The translations under genes and the position numbers were made by a program. This document shows positions 56,155 to 62,000 of a stretch of DNA of 62,000 bases, in pieces (within the stretch, counting starts at the first letter, position 1; each line of letters opens with the position of its first letter). Source of the DNA: Nymphaea colorata (lineage: Eukaryota; Streptophyta; Magnoliopsida; Nymphaeales; Nymphaeaceae); NCBI RefSeq assembly GCF_008831285.2, contig NC_045148.1, positions 17,477,002-17,539,001 on the forward strand, written 5' to 3'. The notes below the pieces were generated by a model. That model was not told the DNA's origin. It saw nothing but the letters and a program-made list of their open reading frames with translations, and did no database searches.

Positions 56155-59100
56155 ATGTCAACTTATCGATGTCTTTTGTCATCTGTAGTGCCTGGTTCTA
56201 TTTATTTTAATGGCTCAAATTCTATCACTTTACTTGATGATTCGAATTATGCTGAATGGAAAGAAAATGTTGTGTTTACATTGGGGTATATGGATCTGGA
56301 TATGGCTTTGATGCGACCTGAGCCACCTCCTCTTACACCACAAAGTACACATAATGAAACAACGTACTTTGACAAGTGGGAGCGTTCTAACCGACTAAGC
56401 TTGTTGCTTTTGCAATCAAGGGTCGCTAAGAACATACGTGGTGCTATCCTACCTTGTAGAACGGTGAAAGAGTTCTTGGATGCAGTTGAGGCTCAGTTTG
56501 TCAGCTCTCATAAAGCCAGAGCCAGTATCCTAATGTCAAAATTAATATCTATGAAATATCAAGGAGGGGGTAACATTCGCCAGCATATGTTAGAAATGAG
56601 GAACATTGCTTCTCAATTGAATGACATGAAGTTGACTATTTCTGAATCATTCTTGGTATTCTTTACTTTGACCTCTTTACCAGCTGAATATACTCCTTTT
56701 AAGATCAGTTACAACACACATAATACTGAATGGACATTCAATGAATTGATGTCTAAGTGTGTTGAAGAGGAGGAAAAGATGAATGGTGAGAAGTTGCAAA
56801 GTGCACATATGGTTTCTCACTCTAGGGCTGGTAAAGTTGGCATAAAGAAAAGTTTAATGAAAAGGAGTACCAAGAAGAAGTCAACAGGTCAAACTGCTTC
56901 TCAAACTGCGCAGACTAACTTAGCTCCTATAAAGTGTTTCTTTTGCAAGAAAAAGGGACATAAGAAGTCAGACTGCATCAAGTACAAGAATTGGTTAGAG
57001 AAGAAAGGTAACATGTCATTTGTTTCACTTGAAAGTAATATGTTATATGTTCCTATTAATAGCTGGTTGATTGACTCTGGTGCTACTGTGCATATTGCCA
57101 ATTCTTTACATGACTTTCTGAGCAAAAGGAAACCAACGCTACATAAGAGGAGCATTTTCTCAGGAAACAAAATGCGCTCACATGTGAAGGCTGTAGGAGA
57201 ATGCCAGATTAGGCTTGATACTGGCTTTGTTTTGGATCTTCATGATGTTTTCTTTGTTCCATCATATAGTAGAAACTTGATTTATGTATCAAGACTGGAC
57301 AAATTTGATTTCTGTTTAAAGTATGAAAATTCAAAGATGTTCATTTATAAAGATCTTGTTGAAATTGGTTCTGCTATTTTGTGTGATGATTTATACAAGT
57401 TGAATGTGAATATCCAATCTCTTGAATTGTTGGTTCTAGTCATAATATAATTGGCAATAAGCGTAGTACCATAAAGAATGATTCATACATGCTATGGCAC
57501 CGCCGTTTGGGTCATATCTCTGAAAAGAGAATAAGGAGACTCATAAATGAAGGGATCTTACGATCTCTTGATTTTACAGATAACGACATATGTGTAGATT
57601 GCATAAAGGCAAAGCAAACTAACATATATAAAGAAGATGTCGAACGATGTACTGAAAGATTAGGAATTGTTCACACAGATGTTTGTGGACATTTCCCTCC
57701 TTGTTACACAGGTGAAAAGTATTTTGTCCCATTTATAGATGACTATTCTCGGTATTTGTATCTCTACTTAATCTTTGAAAAATCCGATGTGTGTCAAGTT
57801 TTCAAGGAATATAAGAAAGAAGTAGAGAAACAAACCGGTGAGGTTATCAAGATAGTCGAATCAGATAGAGGTGGTGAATATTGTGGTAGGTTCACTGAGA
57901 TGAGACAAAGGGAGGGATGATTAGCACGATTTCTAAAGGAAGAAGACATTGTGCCTCAATACACTATACCAAGCAGCGCATACCAAAATGATGTTGTTGA
58001 AAGAAGAAATCGCATGCTTAAAGAAATGGTTCAAGCTATGTTAAATTACTCAACTCTCCCTTTAACCTTGTGGGGTGAAGCTCTCAGGACAGCAGTGCAT
58101 ATACAAAATAGGGTTCCTACTAAGGCTATTCCCACAACTCCTTACGAATTGTGGACAGGTAAGAAACCTTCTCTCTCTTATATGCACATATGGGGATGTC
58201 CTGCTGAAGCTAAGTTGTACAACCCTTACATAAAAGTCTTTGATTTTAGAACAACCAGCGGTTTCTTTATTGGTTATCCAGAAAGATCGAAAGGCTATAT
58301 GTTTTATTGTCCATCTCATATACTACATATTGTGGAAACAGATAAGGCTAAGTTCCTGAAAGATGGATCATTTGGATTAGATGCATTACAAAACCTCAAT
58401 TTTAAGGAAATACAGGATACTGAAAGTAGACCTGATAAAGAGAATATAAATGTGTATGATTATGTTGTCTCCTAGAATAACATGAATGCAAATCATACAA
58501 GTAATGCATCAGATCCAGATGAATTAAATGTAGATCATACTGATGAACACGAACATGATGTAGACATACAAATTGAAAATGATCAATTACCTGTTCGTAG
58601 ATCTACAAGGGCCAGGAGATCTGCCATATCATCAGATTATGTGGTATACTTACAAGAGCCTAGTGATTTCATAGATTTTGATGATGATCCTTTCACGTTC
58701 ATTGAAGCCGTTGAAAGCAAACAATACAGGCACTGGATTAATGCCATGAAAGAAGAGCTTGACTCTATGGCTAAAACCAAACATGGAGTCTTGTATCGTT
58801 GCCTGAAGGAGTAAAACCCGTAGGGTGTAAATGAGTCTATAAGACCAAGAGAGACTCTAAAGGCAACATAGAGAGATATAAGGCAAGATTGGTCGCTAAA
58901 TGATTCACACAAATGGAGGGCATTGACTATAATGAGACATGTTCACATGTCTCTGCTAAAGAGTCAATGAGGATTGTCTTTGTACTTGTAGCTTATTTCA
59001 ACTTAGATCTACATTAGATGGATGTGAAAAACGGCTTTCTTAAATGGTGATTTGAATGAAGAGGTATATATGGATCAATCTCAAGGGTTTTCTGAGAGTG

Positions 59101-60257
59101 GTAAAGATCATTTGGTTTGCAAGCTTAATAAAGCGATTTATGGACTTAAACAGGCCTCACGTCAATGGTACATTAAGTTTTTCGAAGTCATTACGATTTT
59201 TGGGTTTACAGAAAACATCATTGATCGATGTGTGTATCTTAAGACATGTGGGAGTAAGTTCATAATTTTGACTTTATATGTGGATGACATTTTACTTGTT
59301 TCAAATGATCTTCAATTGTTAACAGAAACCAAACATTTTCCCGCATCTCATTTTGAGATGAAGGACATGGGTGAGGCTTCATTTGTTCTCGGCATTGAGA
59401 TTCGTCGAGACAGATCTAAGTGTGTTTTAAGTCTCTCCCAATCAGCATACATCAATAAAGTTCTTAAAAGATATGGGATGGAGAATTGTTCTCCCATTTC
59501 GGCACCCATAGCTAAAGGTGATAAATTGAGCCTAAATGATTGTCCAAGGGACGAATTTGAAAAGACACAAATGATCAACATTCCATATTCATCAACGGTT
59601 GGTAGCTTGCAGTATGCGCAGATTTGCACTAGGTTTGACATTTCCTTTGCTATTGGCATGCTTGGTAGATTTCAGTCTAATCCAGGCATGACACATTGAA
59701 AGGCCGTAAAGAGAGTCATACGATACTTGCAAGGGACAAAAGATTACATGTTGACATATCGCAAGATGGATCATTTAGAAGTGATTGGCTACTCTGACGT
59801 CGATCTTGGAGGATGTACCGATAGTAGAAAGTCTACTACTGGTTTTGTTTTCCTTCTATTAGGAGGTGTCATCTCATGTGGGAGCAAAAAGCAGACTGTG
59901 ACTGCTGCTTATACCATGGAAGCAGAATTCATTGCATTATATGAGACTACATCGCAGGCAATTTGGATAAAGAACTTCATTTCACAGATCAAGATAGTGG
60001 AATCTATTGATAGACCACTTAAGGTTCACTGTGATAATGAAGTTGCAGTGTCCTTTTCCAATAACAACAAAAGTACTACTTCTTGTAAGCATATGAAACT
60101 TAAGTATTTTGTCGTTAAGAAACGAACAGAGAATCAACTAGTGTGTATTCAACACATTGGGACTACAGATATGGTTGCAGATCCTCTTACTAAAGCGCTA
60201 GCATCTGGTATGTTTTTTAAACATGTTAAGAGGATGGGTTTGTGTAGTTCAATGTAA
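56155..60257 (+). pseudogene. Copia 1 gag-pol remnant
   Basis: 56155-57450 carries gag (DDSNYAEWKENVVFTLGYMD), zinc knuckle CFFCKKKGHKKSDC and protease WLIDSGATVHIA. 57489-58475 carries the integrase (LWHRRLGHISEKRI, IVHTDVCGHF, FIDDYSRYLYLYL, VESDRGGEY, then VVERRNRM). 58482-59699 carries RT (HWINAMKEELDSM, AIYGLKQASRQWYIKFF, LYVDDILLVSND). 59727-60257 carries RNase H (YSDVDLGGCTDSRKSTTGFV, TMEAEFIAL, DPLTKAL). Breaks include a frameshift near 57450, TGA at 57918, TAG at 58473, a shift near 58780, TGA where CKW is expected near 58830, TGA near 58901, TAG near 59015 and one extra A in an A-run near 59027. It is therefore inactive. Confidence 0.92.
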
Positions 60258-60455
60258 ACATACTATTATATACATTTACGAATGTGATCACATACAGTTT
60301 GTTGATTCTCATTAAGTTTGTTATCTATTTATTTTGTATTCTCATTTGTTTATTGAGAAGTTTTGTAAGACAACAAGGTAGGACCTTGGAATGGATTTTA
60401 AGGCTAGTCCATTCATTTTGTTTATCCTTGATATCGACTTGGACTAGTGGGAGAT

Positions 60456-60853
60456 TGTTGGGATTTCTCCATCTGGATAGCCCTGCGTCGATACAGATCC
60501 ATATCCGTTTCGGACCCTTAAATATAAATACTCGTGTCTTGTGATGGAGTGAGACACATCAAGTTTTTACCGTCTGGGTAATCGGTCCCCTTAGCCATAC
60601 GTGAATTGCATGTCCCCATCACTGGGCTGCTATGGCTGAGGAGAGAAACCCACTGCCGCCGCCGCTACCTCCGCTGGGGAACGACTCTATGGGGACTGTA
60701 GTCGTTCTTCCAACAGCCGCTGACATTCAGTCGGCGGTCGCCTCTACAGGTTCTTCTTCCGCCCTATACGAAACACATGGATCTATGAATGTTTGTTCGA
60801 TTTCTGCATTTTCCTTTCGGTACGCTATCTTGATTCATACCACAGCTCCAACA
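60456..60853 (+). repeat. Copia 1 3' LTR
   Basis: 398 bp. Preceded by the purine tract AGTGGGAGAT (60446-60455). It carries the same TATA box and an ATG-led open frame (ATG at 60632) as the 5' LTR. Confidence 0.92.
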
Positions 60854-60858
60854 TTGAA

Positions 60859-61335
60859 TTCAATCTTTTCGGTTCTCATGTTAATGTTGCTGCAGATACT
60901 ACTTTTGCTAGAAGATCTGTACACCTCTCTTCAGCTGCAATGTTCTTTCTTTCTTTCTTTCTTTTTTTTTGCTTCCTAAACTGTTCCTAATAACCTTTCA
61001 TTAACTGCCCTTAAAACTTCACGACTAGCAATAAAGACATTGTTCCGTCTCAAAAAGCTTACACAATCTCAATCGGTAGAAAAATCGATCTTACACACGA
61101 CTAGCAACAGTCCATCTTTAACCTTGACTATAAGCTCCACATTGTCCCTTCCAAACTCTAACTCTCAAGGAATTAGACAAGAAAAAGTCATGCAACCTTG
61201 CCTACCAGTGATAATTTCATGACCATAGCTGATGATGAATGAGGGATGACTTTAAAAATATAAAAAGAGAATTCAATAGCTCAATACTTCTTTTGCATTT
61301 TATTTATGAATGATGATAGTTCAGAGTTCCTCCCA
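60859..61335. repeat. Gene C 3' flank, proximal half of the duplicated block
   Basis: Collinear with about 20870-21367 next to gene B (AGATCTGTACACCTCTCTTC, CTTGACTATAAGCTCCAC, GAGTTCCTCCCATCAC). It joins directly onto the gene C last exon. Confidence 0.85.
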
Positions 61336-62000
61336 TCACAGCCGCAGATCACTGTTAACTCCTGCCCAGTAATTCTTGTGACGAAGTTTCATATCAATTC
61401 TTTAGCAGCCAGCATCCATCAGCTGTTGAGATAGTTATCTTGTTACAGCCAGCTGTTAGTTCGCAAAGAATAGCGTCACCATTACTATTGAAAATTAAGA
61501 GTGTAGCAAGGTTCAAGATTACGGTCTGCCAGGTCATTATCATCATCACGGAAAGCTTCCTTTTTAGCGACCAAGAAGAGTTTATGATCAGCATAGAATG
61601 TGATGAAAACCATAAGGTTTCGATGGTTTTCATAATCGATGACATGGCCATGGCAGTGTACATAGTCCATGACCAGAGAGGGTCGTTTTCAGGTCCATAC
61701 GGGAACATCAAAACCATAACCTTTTCCAACTCATTACTAGTGATCCTGAACTCCTTCGAATGTTTAAACCTCGCGCCCTGAAAAAAGTTTAAAGTTAGCA
61801 TAAAGTGCTTCACGAGCAGACCAACTAAAGAAATTTTGTACAAGTGTGCAGCATGCATTTATGCTTATGTGAGGAACTAGGCAAGGCGGTACCTGGAAGT
61901 TCTCCATAAAATTGAAACTTAAACGTTCACATCCATCCATAAGTAAAACTTCTATGGATTCCAGGCCTTCAAGGCCATTACAGTAGACGATCTTCTTACA
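61336..62000 (-). pseudogene. Gene C: frameshifted TNL relative, 3' part only
   Basis: Last exon at 61336-61777 and end of the LRR exon from 61893 rightwards past the window end, with acceptor and donor at the same places as in gene B (CAG at 61778-61780, GT at 61891-61892). The last exon aligns with gene B's (DPL, MDYVHCHGHVIDYENHRN, EAFRDDDNDLADRN, ISTADG) but needs three reading frames: a 2-bp gain near 61675, a further shift near 61490, and a 1-bp gain near 61400. The normal stop is also lost by substitution, the next TGA being two codons later. The C-terminal domain is therefore disrupted. Whether the upstream exons beyond the window are intact is unknown. Confidence 0.8.

Larger units (their letters stand above)
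54078..60853 (+). mobile_element. Ty1/copia LTR retrotransposon 1 (plus strand), degenerate
   Basis: The LTRs (402 and 398 bp) start TGTTGGGAT and end CTCCAACA. A perfect 5-bp target duplication TTGAA lies at 54073-54077 and 60854-60858. By eye the LTRs differ at about 20 positions, mostly transitions, plus a 1-bp and a 3-bp indel, roughly 5 percent. The interior has copia order gag, protease, integrase, RT, RNase H on the plus strand. The sequence just after the 5' LTR (ATGGGTTATGGGCCCAC) does not match the usual initiator-Met site, so its primer is unclear. The insertion lies within the duplicated 3' flank of gene C. Confidence 0.93.

Noticed and set aside
1-62000. tRNA, rRNA, snoRNA or miRNA genes
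   Set aside because: No convincing tRNA cloverleaf, rRNA similarity or long miRNA-type hairpin was seen; primer-binding sites and a B-box-like match at 9940 are accounted for by retroelements. A covariance-model scan would be decisive.

Overview
This is nuclear DNA of a flowering plant. It is AT-rich, has genes with GT-AG introns, one intron-free RAV-type AP2/B3 regulator, a cluster of TIR-NB-LRR-class (TNL) resistance genes, and nested plant retrotransposons. TNL genes are essentially absent from monocots, so a eudicot, magnoliid or early-diverging angiosperm is likely. I cannot name the species.

Layout. Positions 1-10 kb are mostly intergenic around one clear host gene, a RAV/TEMPRANILLO-like repressor (3956-5128, +). 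A 5'-truncated L1-type LINE (10.6-13.3 kb, -) follows, then a gene-free stretch with small hAT-like inverted-repeat elements and a 156-bp tandem repeat (13.4-20.3 kb). The TNL cluster is on the minus strand. Gene B (21368-24582) has NB-ARC, LRR and C-terminal exons but no recognisable TIR exon. Gene A (29494-33387) is complete with five exons and 955 predicted residues. Gene C (61336 to the window end) is a frameshifted relic whose 5' part lies outside the window. All three share exon phases and an unusual C-terminal domain.

Between genes A and C lies a pile of retroelements. A Ty3/gypsy element (34488-47696, -) has about 2.56-kb LTRs. Its leader is split by a hAT-like miniature element with a long polypurine core (41679-42171). 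Its right LTR is split by a 2.85-kb hAT-like element (44553-47407) that carries two exons and one intron of a threonyl-tRNA synthetase gene. Next is a degenerate Ty1/copia element (48369-53443, -) that has split an older open reading frame. Last is a second degenerate copia element (54078-60853, +) with a perfect 5-bp target duplication. It sits inside a duplicated copy of gene B's 3' flank, so it inserted after the gene B/gene C duplication.

The functional content is one probable developmental/stress transcription repressor and a tandem immune-receptor family. The rest is transposon sequence with many stops and frameshifts. The most notable observations are the gene-fragment-carrying hAT-like element, the conserved non-canonical C-terminal domain of the TNLs, the TIR-less gene B, and a possible spliced gag whose first exon lies inside a copia LTR. 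Coordinates, splice sites and repeat ends were read by eye. No database search was run.
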